The notes beneath the pieces were generated by a model that saw only the letters and a program-made list of their open reading frames with translations, did no database searches and was not told the DNA's origin. DNA of 14,928 nt, taken from an uncultured Granulosicoccus sp. Its GTDB lineage: Bacteria > Pseudomonadota > Gammaproteobacteria > Granulosicoccales > Granulosicoccaceae. Below, piece after piece: positions 6,739 through 14,182 of this stretch. A program made the translations under genes and the position numbers. The stretch covers positions 1 to 14,928 of the forward strand of contig CALDSR010000052.1 of NCBI GenBank assembly GCA_937924505.1, given 5' to 3'. Position 1 is the first letter of the stretch. Each line of letters starts with the position of its first letter.

Positions 6739-8067
6739 CTAGCCTTCGCTTGACGAGTAAGGCGCAGCTTCGCCATAGGGTATGTTAGTGCCGCCATAGC
6801 GCCTGACACGTACATTGGCCTGCTCTGCATGACCCACAAACCCTTCCAGCATGCAAAGCCTCGAGCAGTAGGCTCCGATTTCAGCGGCAGCTTTGTCCGT
6901 TGTCACGCGTTGGTAGCTATGGGTTTTTAAAAACTTGCCCACCCATAAGCCGCCGGTATAACGCCCGGCCTTGTTGGTCGGCAGAGTATGGTTGGTACCA
7001 ATTACCTTATCACCGTTGGCAACATTGGTACGCGCACCTAAAAACAAGGCACCGTAACAAGTCATGTTTTCCAGAAACCAATCATCTCGATCAGTCATTA
7101 CCTGCACATGCTCACTGGCGATCTCGTCAGCCATCTGCAACATCTCGTCATAGGTGTCGCAGACAATGACTTCGCCGTAGTCGCGCCAACTGACCCCAGC
7201 AGTCTCGGCGGTGGGGAGCATCTCTAGCAGGTTATCGATTTCCGTTAACGTACGCTCTGCCAGTTCACGCGAATTGGTCAATAACACCGCTGGTGAGTTG
7301 TAACCGTGTTCGGCCTGCCCTAATAAATCCGTTGCGCACAATTCTGCATCGACTGTCTCATCCGCGATTACCAGTGTTTCTGTGGGACCTGCAAACAGAT
7401 CGATTCCAACGCGGCCAAACAACTGGCGTTTGGCTTCCGCGACAAACGCGTTACCCGGACCGATCAACATGTGCACGGGATCAATGGTTTCGGTACCAAG
7501 CGCCAAAGCGCCAACGCCCTGGATGCCCCCCAGCACGTAGATTTCATGTGCCCCCGCCATATGCATGGCAGCGATAACCGCCGGGTTGGGTTGGCCTTGA
7601 AAAGGTGCGGTAGTAGCAGCGATGCGTGGTACACCGGCCACCGCAGCTGTCAGCACCGACATGTGCGCTGATGCCACCATCGGGAACTTACCTGCCGGCA
7701 CATAACAACCCACCGACTGCACCGGTATGTTCTTATGACCCAGTATGACACCCGGCAAGGTTTCGACTTCAATATCAGTCATTGAGGCTCGTTGCGCCTC
7801 CGCGAACCCTCTTACCTGTGCTTGGGCAAACTTGATATCGGCAATATCGTTGGGTGCGACCTGAGCGATCAAGGCCTCAATTTCATCCTCAGTCAAACGA
7901 TAGGTATCGCGTGAGTCCTTGTCGAATTTTTCCGCCAACTCCCGCACGGCAGCATCACCGCGCGCTTCGATATCCGCCAGATGGGTTTCAACCACTTGTC
8001 TGACGGCTGCATCGTCATCTGCGCGTTCCCCTACAGACTTGCCCCGCTTCAAATATTCAATTGCCAT
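6739..8067 (-). CDS. Histidinol dehydrogenase-family zinc dehydrogenase, HpsN (sulfopropanediol dehydrogenase)-like
   Basis: This is a 442-residue NAD-dependent enzyme of the HisD fold. The zinc ligands of E. coli HisD (Q259, H262, D360, H419) are matched by Q251 and H254 (GQAEHG), D353 ([10 protein letters not shown]) and H413 (VGHAEQ). The catalytic Glu-His pair is E319-H320 (ASEHVQV). The N-terminus [10 protein letters not shown] and the blocks [12 protein letters not shown] and [20 protein letters not shown] resemble the HpsN branch, which oxidises 2,3-dihydroxypropane-1-sulfonate to sulfolactate, rather than biosynthetic HisD. No his gene is nearby. Typical sulfonate partners (hpsO/hpsP, suyAB, TRAP or MFS sulfonate importers) are also absent, so the real substrate may be another vicinal diol or amino/sulfo-polyol. 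It lies between two SnoaL-like genes, with a weak ribosome-binding site. Confidence 0.82.
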   Translation of the reverse strand: MAIEYLKRGKSVGERADDDAAVRQVVETHLADIEARGDAAVRELAEKFDKDSRDTYRLTEDEIEALIAQVAPNDIADIKFAQAQVRGFAEAQRASMTDIEVETLPGVILGHKNIPVQSVGCYVPAGKFPMVASAHMSVLTAAVAGVPRIAATTAPFQGQPNPAVIAAMHMAGAHEIYVLGGIQGVGALALGTETIDPVHMLIGPGNAFVAEAKRQLFGRVGIDLFAGPTETLVIADETVDAELCATDLLGQAEHGYNSPAVLLTNSRELAERTLTEIDNLLEMLPTAETAGVSWRDYGEVIVCDTYDEMLQMADEIASEHVQVMTDRDDWFLENMTCYGALFLGARTNVANGDKVIGTNHTLPTNKAGRYTGGLWVGKFLKTHSYQRVTTDKAAAEIGAYCSRLCMLEGFVGHAEQANVRVRRYGGTNIPYGEAAPYSSSEG

Positions 8068-8103
8068 ACGTTTGTCTCGAAATTGTTTCTGTTAAAGGTC
8101 TCA

Positions 8104-8634
8104 TCAAGCACCGACTTTTGGTGGCTCACGTTCACCACGGTCATACGCTTCCCAGCCTTCACCATCGAATACATCTTTACCGAGCTGTGCCATTACATGC
8201 GGGAAATCCACCATCACCCAGTTATCTTCGATTTTTCCATCAACGACCTTCCAAAAATCCATATAACGAATTTCTATCGTTTTACCACTGGCTGGTATAC
8301 CCATGAAGTCACCACTGTGCACGGCATGCTGTTTACCAAAGGCGGCCGCCCATTCCCCCATGTACAAGCGCGCTTCGTCGATGCATACCTTCTCGGAAAA
8401 CGCCGCCTGAAAGGGCTGTTGCCAATTTTTCTGAAACTCTTGCAAGCCATTTTTAGTACCGCAACCCGCGTTACCCATCCAGCGGAATGTCTCTTTGAAA
8501 AACTCACCTATATCGTCGATGCGGTGATCATTGAGCCCGTCAACCATGCCTTCAATCACCCGACGGGTATCGTCGGTGCGATCCAGATCGGTATCACGCG
8601 TCAATATCGCCTGTTCTGGTCGGCTGCCTTTCAT
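8104..8634 (-). CDS. Single-domain SnoaL-like 'ester cyclase' family protein
   Basis: This is a 176-residue protein with one SnoaL-like domain. The family core is plain in DFMGIPASGKTIEIRYMDFW (about residues 109-128), followed by DGKIEDNWVMVDFPHVMAQLG. The closing strand (DNWVMVDF) and the terminal LGKDVF match the C-terminal domains of the two-domain paralogues in this locus (ENWIFVDM, ENWVLIDL). The larger proteins may therefore derive from duplication and fusion of such a unit. The ATG is preceded by AAAGGA at seven bases, located in the end of the permease gene, with only four bases between the two genes. The protein is probably cytosolic. Its catalytic role (isomerisation, ring opening/closing, hydration) cannot be decided from the sequence. 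Confidence 0.8.
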   Translation of the reverse strand: MKGSRPEQAILTRDTDLDRTDDTRRVIEGMVDGLNDHRIDDIGEFFKETFRWMGNAGCGTKNGLQEFQKNWQQPFQAAFSEKVCIDEARLYMGEWAAAFGKQHAVHSGDFMGIPASGKTIEIRYMDFWKVVDGKIEDNWVMVDFPHVMAQLGKDVFDGEGWEAYDRGEREPPKVGA

Positions 8635-8638
8635 AGCG

Positions 8639-9520
8639 CTATCCTTTAACGGCCCCGGCGGTCAAGCCGGAGACAATCTGACGTTGAAAAAACAGCACCA
8701 TGACAAACAAGGGCGCAGTCGCTGACACCACGGCCGCCACGGCAAACATCACATTGCCTTTGGTTTGTGTCGTGCCGAGAAAGCTCGCAATCTTTGGCAC
8801 CATCGTTTGATTCTCTTTCGAGAGGATCATCGCTGTCACGGCGAAATCGTTGTATGCCAGCAAAAACGAGAACAGCCCGGTTGTAATTACGCCTGGCCAC
8901 ATCACTGGCACAATCACATGCCGAAAAGCCAGAAAACGCGTACAACCATCAACCATGGCACTTTCATCCAGATCTTTGGGGATGTTCTTGAAGAACGAAT
9001 GCAACATCCACAACGTGAACGGCTGATTGATTGCCACCAAAACCACAATAGCGGTAGGTAGATGTCCCCATAGGTTCCAATTGAAAAACACGGGCAAATA
9101 TCCTGACACTAATGTGATGGGGGGCATTGCACGGAAAATCAGAGCGACTATCAAAAACCAGAATGCGTATCGGTAGGTAGAGCGAGACAACGCGTATCCG
9201 CCCAAGGTACCGAAGGTTAGCGAAATAGTGACAACCAACAAGCAGACGATCAAGGTATTCATGGCAGCCAGCCCAAAGGCTTCCTTGATCCAGGCGCCAT
9301 GGTAGCCATTACCCGTGAACACCGCACCGGTCTCTTTGATCGTGAGCGGACCGGTCAAGGCGTTGGCCCAGTTTGCCTTTGAGAAAAAGTCACCCTCTAC
9401 CTTGAATGAACCCCATAACGTCCATAAGAACGGGAACGCGGCCATTATCATCCAGACAAACAGCACAGCGATCAACAACAGATTCAGTGCGCGGGATTTT
9501 CTTTGTGTCATCGCAGTCAT
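8639..9520 (-). CDS. ABC sugar-type importer, inner-membrane permease (MalG-like)
   Basis: This is a 293-residue integral membrane protein with six predicted membrane segments, beginning with LLLIAVLFVWMIMAAFPFLW after a short basic N-terminus. The cytoplasmic coupling (EAA) loop is DESAMVDGCTRFLAFRHVIV (about 185-204), which docks on the ATPase. The C-terminus QRQIVSGLTAGAVKG is the hallmark of MalG-type permeases. It would pair with the MalF-like permease encoded nine bases upstream and with the ATPase at the operon head to import a solute delivered by the periplasmic binding protein. The start follows AAGTAGG, which includes the stop codon of the upstream gene. A second ATG lies three codons in. 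Carbohydrate-type family membership is clear. The solute is not. Confidence 0.93.
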   Translation of the reverse strand: MTAMTQRKSRALNLLLIAVLFVWMIMAAFPFLWTLWGSFKVEGDFFSKANWANALTGPLTIKETGAVFTGNGYHGAWIKEAFGLAAMNTLIVCLLVVTISLTFGTLGGYALSRSTYRYAFWFLIVALIFRAMPPITLVSGYLPVFFNWNLWGHLPTAIVVLVAINQPFTLWMLHSFFKNIPKDLDESAMVDGCTRFLAFRHVIVPVMWPGVITTGLFSFLLAYNDFAVTAMILSKENQTMVPKIASFLGTTQTKGNVMFAVAAVVSATAPLFVMVLFFQRQIVSGLTAGAVKG

Positions 9521-9529
9521 CTGGGGCGC

Positions 9530-10552
9530 CTACTTATGACTGTATTCGCGCCAGGTGCGTACCAGCACCGGAAACAACAAAATGCAGATACCCAGAATGG
9601 TCAAAACGGATGTGGCAGCCGCAGAACTCAACTGTCGAGTTTCACCGCCCAGGTCGTTATAGATGGCCCACGACAACGATGTAGCATGCGCATCGGCGGA
9701 GAAGCTGACAATCGGTTCGAAAACACGAAAATTATCCATCAACTGCATCAATGCGATGAAAGTGGTCAGTGGCAACAAATGTGGAATGATCACGTAGCGA
9801 ATCCGCTCCCAACGATTAGCACCATCAATCATGGCTGACTCCAGGGTGTCCTGGTTAACGGACTGAAGGCCAGCGTAATAAACAATGAAAGCAAACGGCG
9901 CTGAGTGCCACACACCGTAGACCATTAACATGACCCAGGTGAGCGGCGTGGAGGCCTTGATTGACAGACCGGGATCACCCGAGAGGTACTGAAGTGTGGA
10001 ACCGACTATGCCACGGGCATCGACCATCCAGAACAGGATCAAGGCACCGACCAGTGGTGTGACCAGCATGGGCAGCAGGGAGAAAAATATCAGCGGACCA
10101 CGCACCCACTTGACTGCGCTATTGACCGCCACCGCAATAATAAACCCGAATATGATGACTAACGGTGTGACGATAAATGTATATGCCAGAGTAAAGCTCA
10201 TGGCCTTGTAAAAAGGCAGGTTCATCAACTGCTTGAAAAAATCACTCGTGCCCTGGCTACTACCCCAGACAGCACGCACCTCATCAACCGCCAGGTGTCT
10301 TCGATCCAGATAGGTGGTAAAACCTGCAAACCGACCAAGGGGATTTTCGCGCTTGAGTGCCTGAGTAGCTTCCTGATCAACGGACGTGGTCGTTTCGCAA
10401 CCAAAGGGGCCACAGTTTTCCACTTCCTTGATGACTTGCTCGGTATCGACATGCACCGACTGGATCACAATGGATACGATAGGAAAAAAAATAAACAACA
10501 GCATCGCCAAGGACGACGGAAGCACAAACCAAAAAAACGTTTTGTGTTTCAT
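9530..10552 (-). CDS. ABC sugar-type importer, inner-membrane permease (MalF-like)
   Basis: This is a 340-residue membrane protein. The first membrane helix (about 7-33) is followed by a periplasmic stretch of about 80 residues before the remaining five helices, as in MalF/UgpA-type permeases with an inserted loop. That loop holds two closely spaced cysteines, C47 and C52 (CGPFGC), that could form a disulfide in the periplasm. The EAA coupling loop is ESAMIDGANRWERIRYVIIP (238-257). It is the partner of the MalG-like permease that follows after nine bases. There is no good Shine-Dalgarno before the ATG. The gene is separated from the binding-protein gene by a strong hairpin, consistent with lower expression than that protein. 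Confidence 0.92.
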   Translation of the reverse strand: MKHKTFFWFVLPSSLAMLLFIFFPIVSIVIQSVHVDTEQVIKEVENCGPFGCETTTSVDQEATQALKRENPLGRFAGFTTYLDRRHLAVDEVRAVWGSSQGTSDFFKQLMNLPFYKAMSFTLAYTFIVTPLVIIFGFIIAVAVNSAVKWVRGPLIFFSLLPMLVTPLVGALILFWMVDARGIVGSTLQYLSGDPGLSIKASTPLTWVMLMVYGVWHSAPFAFIVYYAGLQSVNQDTLESAMIDGANRWERIRYVIIPHLLPLTTFIALMQLMDNFRVFEPIVSFSADAHATSLSWAIYNDLGGETRQLSSAAATSVLTILGICILLFPVLVRTWREYSHK

Positions 10553-10593
10553 GTGCTAGTTGCGTGGATGACTCAACTGAGTTGATTGATAAC

Positions 10594-10620
10594 GATGGGG
10601 CGGCAAGACACCGCCCCATC
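10594..10620 (-). promoter_or_regulatory. Intra-operon hairpin downstream of the binding-protein gene
   Basis: This is a perfect ten-base inverted repeat, GATGGGGCGG and CCGCCCCATC, with a seven-base loop, 11 bases after the stop of the binding-protein gene and about 40 bases before the MalF-like start. No U-run follows in the direction of transcription, so complete termination is unlikely. Known parallels (for example between malE and malF) stabilise the upstream mRNA against 3' exonucleases or attenuate downstream genes, giving more binding protein than permease. That role is inferred here. Confidence 0.75.
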
Positions 10621-10631
10621 CCGACAATGAC

Positions 10632-11867
10632 TTAGTTCAAAAAGCCTTTTTCTTTAGCTGCTGTTGTGTAGGCGGCTTCTGTATCTGCCAGCGCTTGCTC
10701 GGCGCTTTCCTTGCCCTGGAGAAAATCAGACAAATTATCGCCCAGTGCTGTGTGCAACAGGCCTTGGAATGGCAACATCGGGTATGGCTTGGAGCCTGCT
10801 TCTATGGATGCAAACACGCCACCGTTAGCGGCTGCCGGTTTGTAACCATCGATCATCCATACAGCCTCACCCATGGTGTCATCGTTCAGGATGGCCGGGC
10901 TTGTGCCATTTTTCATAGCCACGAATGTCGCCTTGGCATCATCGTCAGAGACATTTTTGGCCACCGTCCAGCCGTCCCACCACAAGGTGGTGGCAGGTGT
11001 GGAACCACCAGCAACAGTCAGAGGACCCGCCACATCAATATTGCTGTACACCACCTCTTCCGCACCTTCATCGTCCATCAGTGAACCGATTCGCGAGCCC
11101 CACAAATTCATCAATGCCGTGTTACCAGCTTCCATTTCCGCGCTCGCGGCATTGGAATCGTGCGTCAGGTAATCAGGGTTCATGTATTCGGTCAATGCTT
11201 TCAGCATCTCAAGCGTTGCAACACCTTGAGGATTGTTGATCGCAACTTCCGCCGTACCCGGTTTGAAAAAATCACCACCGTGACCGATATACATATTGAC
11301 GAATTCCTGCGCCAGGTTCCACCCCGATTTAAACGTTCCACCTACCGGATTTTCCATGATGCCTTTTTCGCGAATCATCTTTGCCGCCGTCAGTAGCTCT
11401 TCATAAGTTTTCGGTGCTTCGACACCGATCTCGGCTAATACGTCCTTTCGATATACCAGGTGCTGAGCATTGGCCATAAACGCCACAGCCATTACTTTGC
11501 CGTCGATAGTAATCAAGTTTCTTTTAGGGATATCATCACCGTGTTCAGCGATAAGATCATCCAGTGGACGAATTACATCCTCGTTCATCAGTGCAATGAT
11601 TGAAGAGTTGGCAATGACTGCTGTGGTGTATTCAGCCGGATTACCTTGCATACCCGGCAGGTTTATCTTCTGATGATCGGCAGTGAGGTTCGAGGTAAAC
11701 GCCACCGAGTCACCAGCACACTCAGCTGCGCCTTTGGCAACCGTGTGAATTGCCGGGAATTCGTTACCAACAATACTGACCTTTCCGGTGATATCGCCGC
11801 AATTTGCATACACTACATTTGCAGACAATGCCAATGTAACCGCACAGGCTAGTTTTCTTAAAAGCAT
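10632..11867 (-). CDS. Periplasmic solute-binding protein of the ABC importer (sugar-binding family 1 type)
   Basis: This is a 411-residue extracellular solute-binding protein. The first 21 residues form a classical signal peptide: a basic start (LLRK), a hydrophobic core (LACAVTLALS) and a signal-peptidase I site VYA|NC. The Cys after the site is not in a lipobox, so the mature protein should be free in the periplasm. The body shows the cluster-B family layout, with IITIDGKVMAVAF-like early strands (LITIDGKVMAVAF), NAQHLVYRKDVLAEIGVEAPKTYEEL, and a C-terminal helix carrying QGKESAEQALADTEAAYT. The start has a strong Shine-Dalgarno, GGGAGA, just upstream. Hairpins lie on both sides of the gene. 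The ligand cannot be named, and the aromatic WWDGW stretch may line the binding pocket. Confidence 0.93.
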   Translation of the reverse strand: MLLRKLACAVTLALSANVVYANCGDITGKVSIVGNEFPAIHTVAKGAAECAGDSVAFTSNLTADHQKINLPGMQGNPAEYTTAVIANSSIIALMNEDVIRPLDDLIAEHGDDIPKRNLITIDGKVMAVAFMANAQHLVYRKDVLAEIGVEAPKTYEELLTAAKMIREKGIMENPVGGTFKSGWNLAQEFVNMYIGHGGDFFKPGTAEVAINNPQGVATLEMLKALTEYMNPDYLTHDSNAASAEMEAGNTALMNLWGSRIGSLMDDEGAEEVVYSNIDVAGPLTVAGGSTPATTLWWDGWTVAKNVSDDDAKATFVAMKNGTSPAILNDDTMGEAVWMIDGYKPAAANGGVFASIEAGSKPYPMLPFQGLLHTALGDNLSDFLQGKESAEQALADTEAAYTTAAKEKGFLN

Positions 11868-11894
11868 GGTTAATCTCCCATCATTAAGTTAAGT

Positions 11895-11917
11895 GGTGCG
11901 ACGTTATGATTCGCACC
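11895..11917 (-). promoter_or_regulatory. Hairpin between the ATPase and binding-protein genes
   Basis: Seven-base perfect arms GGTGCGA and TCGCACC enclose a nine-base loop in the 79-base gap between the two genes. It would form in the mRNA upstream of the binding-protein ribosome-binding site (11875-11880). It may protect a processed 5' end or tune readthrough. No terminator U-run follows it on the minus strand. Confidence 0.55.
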
Positions 11918-11946
11918 GAATAAAACTGCAGGTACTGCTTAAAGCA

Positions 11947-12993
11947 CTAAACACGCTCACCTGTTTCGACATCAAACCAATGGCAAAACCGGGATTCTAT
12001 ATTGATCGATACCGTGTCACCGATATCGGCTCGAAAGTTCTTGTCAGCCTTGACCGACACCAAAATGCCGTCAATTCGTACAGAGATCATCGTGGCATCA
12101 CCGAGGAGTTCCAGTGTGTATACCGGTGCATTGATTTGCCCGGATTGTCCACTGATGAGGCTGGCGTCCTCTGCGCGAAACCCCAAGGTGACAGGGCCAT
12201 CCGAGGCGCTTACACCTGGTATGGATGTATTTGCAGCGGTAAAAACACCGCTATCGACATGCCCATTGATCAGATTCATCGCAGGTGAGCCGATAAAACT
12301 TGCGACAAACGCATTACCGGGGTTGTCATAAATCTCTGTCGGTGTGCCGACCTGCTGTACCACACCTTCCTTCATGACAACCACTCGATCAGCGAGTGTC
12401 ATTGCCTCAATCTGGTCGTGTGTGACATAGATGGTCGTGACAGCCAATTCATGACACAAGTTCTTGATTTGTGCCCGCGTAGAGACGCGCAACTTGGCAT
12501 CAAGGTTTGACAAGGGCTCATCCATTAAAAACGCATTGGGCTCACGCACCACTGCACGTGCGAGCGCGACACGTTGGCGCTGACCACCGGAAAGCTCGGC
12601 CGGCTTGCGGTGCAAGAAGTCATCTAGTTCAACCATGCCAGAAGCACGTTTGACCTTCGCATCGTGGGTCGCGGGGTCGATTTTGCGTACTTTTAGCGGG
12701 AAGCGAATATTCTCGTACACATTCATGTTTGGATACAGCGCGTATGACTGGAAGACCATCGCGACATCCCGGTCTTTGGGTTCCAGCTGATTGATCAACT
12801 TTCCGTCAACGCGTATCTCGCCAGAGGAGACATCCTCAAGACCTGCAATCATCCGCATGGTGGTTGTCTTGCCGCAGCCGGACGGCCCAAGCAACACCAG
12901 AAACTCACGATCGGCAATCGTCAGATTGACATTATCGACACCTACAAAGTCTCCCCATTGCTTGCTCAGATTTCGCAGCTCGATTTCAGCCAT
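11947..12993 (-). CDS. ABC importer ATP-binding protein (MalK/UgpC family)
   Basis: This is a 348-residue ATPase that powers the importer from the cytoplasmic face. It shows Walker A GPSGCGKTT (36-44), Q-loop Q82, signature LSGGQ (134-138), Walker B AFLMDEP (154-160) with SNLDAKLR behind it, and switch H192 (THDQ). Residues from about 235 onward form the OB-fold (TOBE-type) regulatory domain of the MalK/UgpC class, including LGFRAED. The fold and length are normal. It is the first gene of the operon, with a predicted promoter ending about 45 bases upstream and a weak Shine-Dalgarno. As such it is placed before the binding protein, the reverse of the commonest order. Confidence 0.95.
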   Translation of the reverse strand: MAEIELRNLSKQWGDFVGVDNVNLTIADREFLVLLGPSGCGKTTTMRMIAGLEDVSSGEIRVDGKLINQLEPKDRDVAMVFQSYALYPNMNVYENIRFPLKVRKIDPATHDAKVKRASGMVELDDFLHRKPAELSGGQRQRVALARAVVREPNAFLMDEPLSNLDAKLRVSTRAQIKNLCHELAVTTIYVTHDQIEAMTLADRVVVMKEGVVQQVGTPTEIYDNPGNAFVASFIGSPAMNLINGHVDSGVFTAANTSIPGVSASDGPVTLGFRAEDASLISGQSGQINAPVYTLELLGDATMISVRIDGILVSVKADKNFRADIGDTVSINIESRFCHWFDVETGERV

Positions 12994-13024
12994 TGTAAGT
13001 CCGCATTCTTACTACCAAACCCGC

Positions 13025-13046
13025 TTTTTGCATTCGCATTCAAAAT
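13025..13046. promoter_or_regulatory. Probable LacI-family operator O1 (operon promoter)
   Basis: The left arm TTTTTGCAT (13025-13033) is identical to that of O2. The right arm ATTCAAAAT (13038-13046) is an imperfect mirror with one internal mismatch and one at the outer end. The spacer is TCGC, so a CG step lies at the centre, as in many LacI-family operators. It covers the -10 box edge and the expected transcription start of the operon promoter, where binding would block initiation. Assignment to the operon's LacI protein is inferred from context. Confidence 0.6.
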
Positions 13047-13074
13047 AGTACAAGGCATTTACAACGAATATCAA
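13045..13074 (-). promoter_or_regulatory. Predicted sigma-70 promoter of the catabolic operon
   Basis: On the minus strand TTGATA (-35, 13069-13074) is followed by 18 bases and TACTAT (-10, 13045-13050). Transcription would start near 13038, inside operator O1, leaving a leader of about 45 bases before the ATPase gene. The position relative to the palindrome supports the call. Confidence 0.55.
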
Positions 13075-13088
13075 TCTATATTTTGCCT

Positions 13089-13110
13089 TTTTTGCATACC
13101 CATGCAAAAA
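13089..13110. promoter_or_regulatory. Probable LacI-family operator O2 (perfect palindrome)
   Basis: Nine-base arms TTTTTGCAT and ATGCAAAAA, separated by ACCC, form a perfect inverted repeat. It lies 64 bases centre to centre from O1, about six helical turns, which would allow a tetrameric or looped repressor to hold both. A weak plus-strand -10-like TATATT at 13077-13082 would place a start for the divergent SnoaL gene at this palindrome, so both transcripts may be repressed together. Confidence 0.65.
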
Positions 13111-13156
13111 TGAACCTGAAACAAGTACCTATCACGACGCCCAGCGAGTTTTTGCC

Positions 13157-14173
13157 ATGAGCCGTTTGCAGTCTGCCAAAAATCAGGTGCGTCGCTATAC
13201 GCAGGCAATGGAAAACGCATCAGCGACCACGGTTGCTCAAACGCTTGCCCGACACACCAGTGAGGAATACCTCTGGCGCGGTGTATTTCCGTTTCGCCAG
13301 CAAAACGACAGCAACAGCGCAGCGGAGGTTTTCTGGCAACCTCTCATGCACTCCTTTACCCGTCTGCAACGACGCGAAGACATCTTTATTGGTGGCGAAA
13401 ACATCTACGACGGTGAAACGTGGGTGATGAGCATGGGCAACTTCATGGGCTTGTTCGACACCGACTTTTTGGGTATCCCTGCCACGCGACGCATTGCCAA
13501 CCTTCGCTATACAGAGTTCAGCTGTGTGCGTGAGGGCAAGATATGTCAAACAGGCTTGTTTGTGGATTTGATCGGGCTGATGGTGCAGGCAGGCGTGAAC
13601 CCCTTGCCCACGTCGACGGGTGTGTATTACAACTATCCCGGGCCACGCTATCACGATGGCCTGTTGTACGAGGACGCGGCAGCGGAAGAGAGTGCAGCCA
13701 CGCTGACGCTGGTGAATGCGATGGTGCAAGACTTGTCCGATTTGAATAACAGTGGCGCGATGGATTGCCCACCAGAGCTACTCGCTAAAACCTGGCATGA
13801 CGATATGTTGTGGTACGGCCCAGCAGGTATTGGTGCCAGCTACACAATTCCGCGATATCAAGAACAGCATCAATTACCGTTCAGAGGACAACTAGGCGAT
13901 AAACAGTTCGAAGGCCATGTATGCCGTTTTGCAGAAGGTAATTTCGCCTGCTTTTTTGGCTGGCCAAATCTGCGTAATAAACCACTGGGTGGATGGCTGG
14001 GTTTGCCTGGAGGCACTGACGATACGAAAATGCAAGTCGTGGATATCTACCGACGCGAAGGTGACAAGCTGGCCGAGAACTGGGTGTTGATTGACTTGCC
14101 CTGGTGGCTTAAACAGCAGGGACTGGATGTGTTGCAACGTAATCGGGATTTGCGTGGTGCAAACGTAAGCTAG
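13157..14173 (+). CDS. Two-domain SnoaL-like (NTF2-fold) protein, divergent from the operon
   Basis: This is a 338-residue protein with two SnoaL-like domains, about 5-155 and 180-330. The first domain contains FLGIPATRRIANLRYTEF, equivalent to the GIPASGK core of the single-domain protein, and closes with LFVDLIGLMVQAGVNPLP. The second contains WYGPAGIGASYTIPRYQEQH and closes with ENWVLIDLPWWLKQQGLDVL. Overall it is a paralogue of the protein encoded at 5678-6733 with the same domain order and nearly the same length, minus the glutamine tail. The upstream region is shared with the operon and carries both putative operators, so co-regulation is likely. The ribosome-binding site is weak (GCGAG). 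Its 3' end lies nine bases from the convergent chelatase gene, with no obvious terminator. The reaction is unknown. Confidence 0.78.
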   Translation: MSRLQSAKNQVRRYTQAMENASATTVAQTLARHTSEEYLWRGVFPFRQQNDSNSAAEVFWQPLMHSFTRLQRREDIFIGGENIYDGETWVMSMGNFMGLFDTDFLGIPATRRIANLRYTEFSCVREGKICQTGLFVDLIGLMVQAGVNPLPTSTGVYYNYPGPRYHDGLLYEDAAAEESAATLTLVNAMVQDLSDLNNSGAMDCPPELLAKTWHDDMLWYGPAGIGASYTIPRYQEQHQLPFRGQLGDKQFEGHVCRFAEGNFACFFGWPNLRNKPLGGWLGLPGGTDDTKMQVVDIYRREGDKLAENWVLIDLPWWLKQQGLDVLQRNRDLRGANVS

Positions 14174-14182
14174 ATCGCATGC

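Noticed and set aside
6739..8067. Biosynthetic histidinol dehydrogenase (hisD)
   Set aside because: The fold and zinc ligands match, but no other histidine gene is present. The N-terminus and several blocks resemble the HpsN branch, and the operon is clearly catabolic.
7981..8649. 222-residue plus-strand open frame
   Set aside because: It is antisense to the single-domain SnoaL gene and the start of the HpsN-like gene, both of which have clear motifs. Its translation matches no family and there is no ribosome-binding site of note.
10573..10585. Palindrome TCAACT-G-AGTTGA upstream of the MalF-like start, considered as an operator or hairpin
   Set aside because: It is short, has no relation to the operator pair at the operon head, and could not form a stable hairpin with a one-base loop.
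10594..10620. Intrinsic terminator ending the transcript after the binding-protein gene
   Set aside because: The stem is strong, but no U-run follows on the minus strand, and the permease genes downstream lack any visible promoter, so readthrough must occur.
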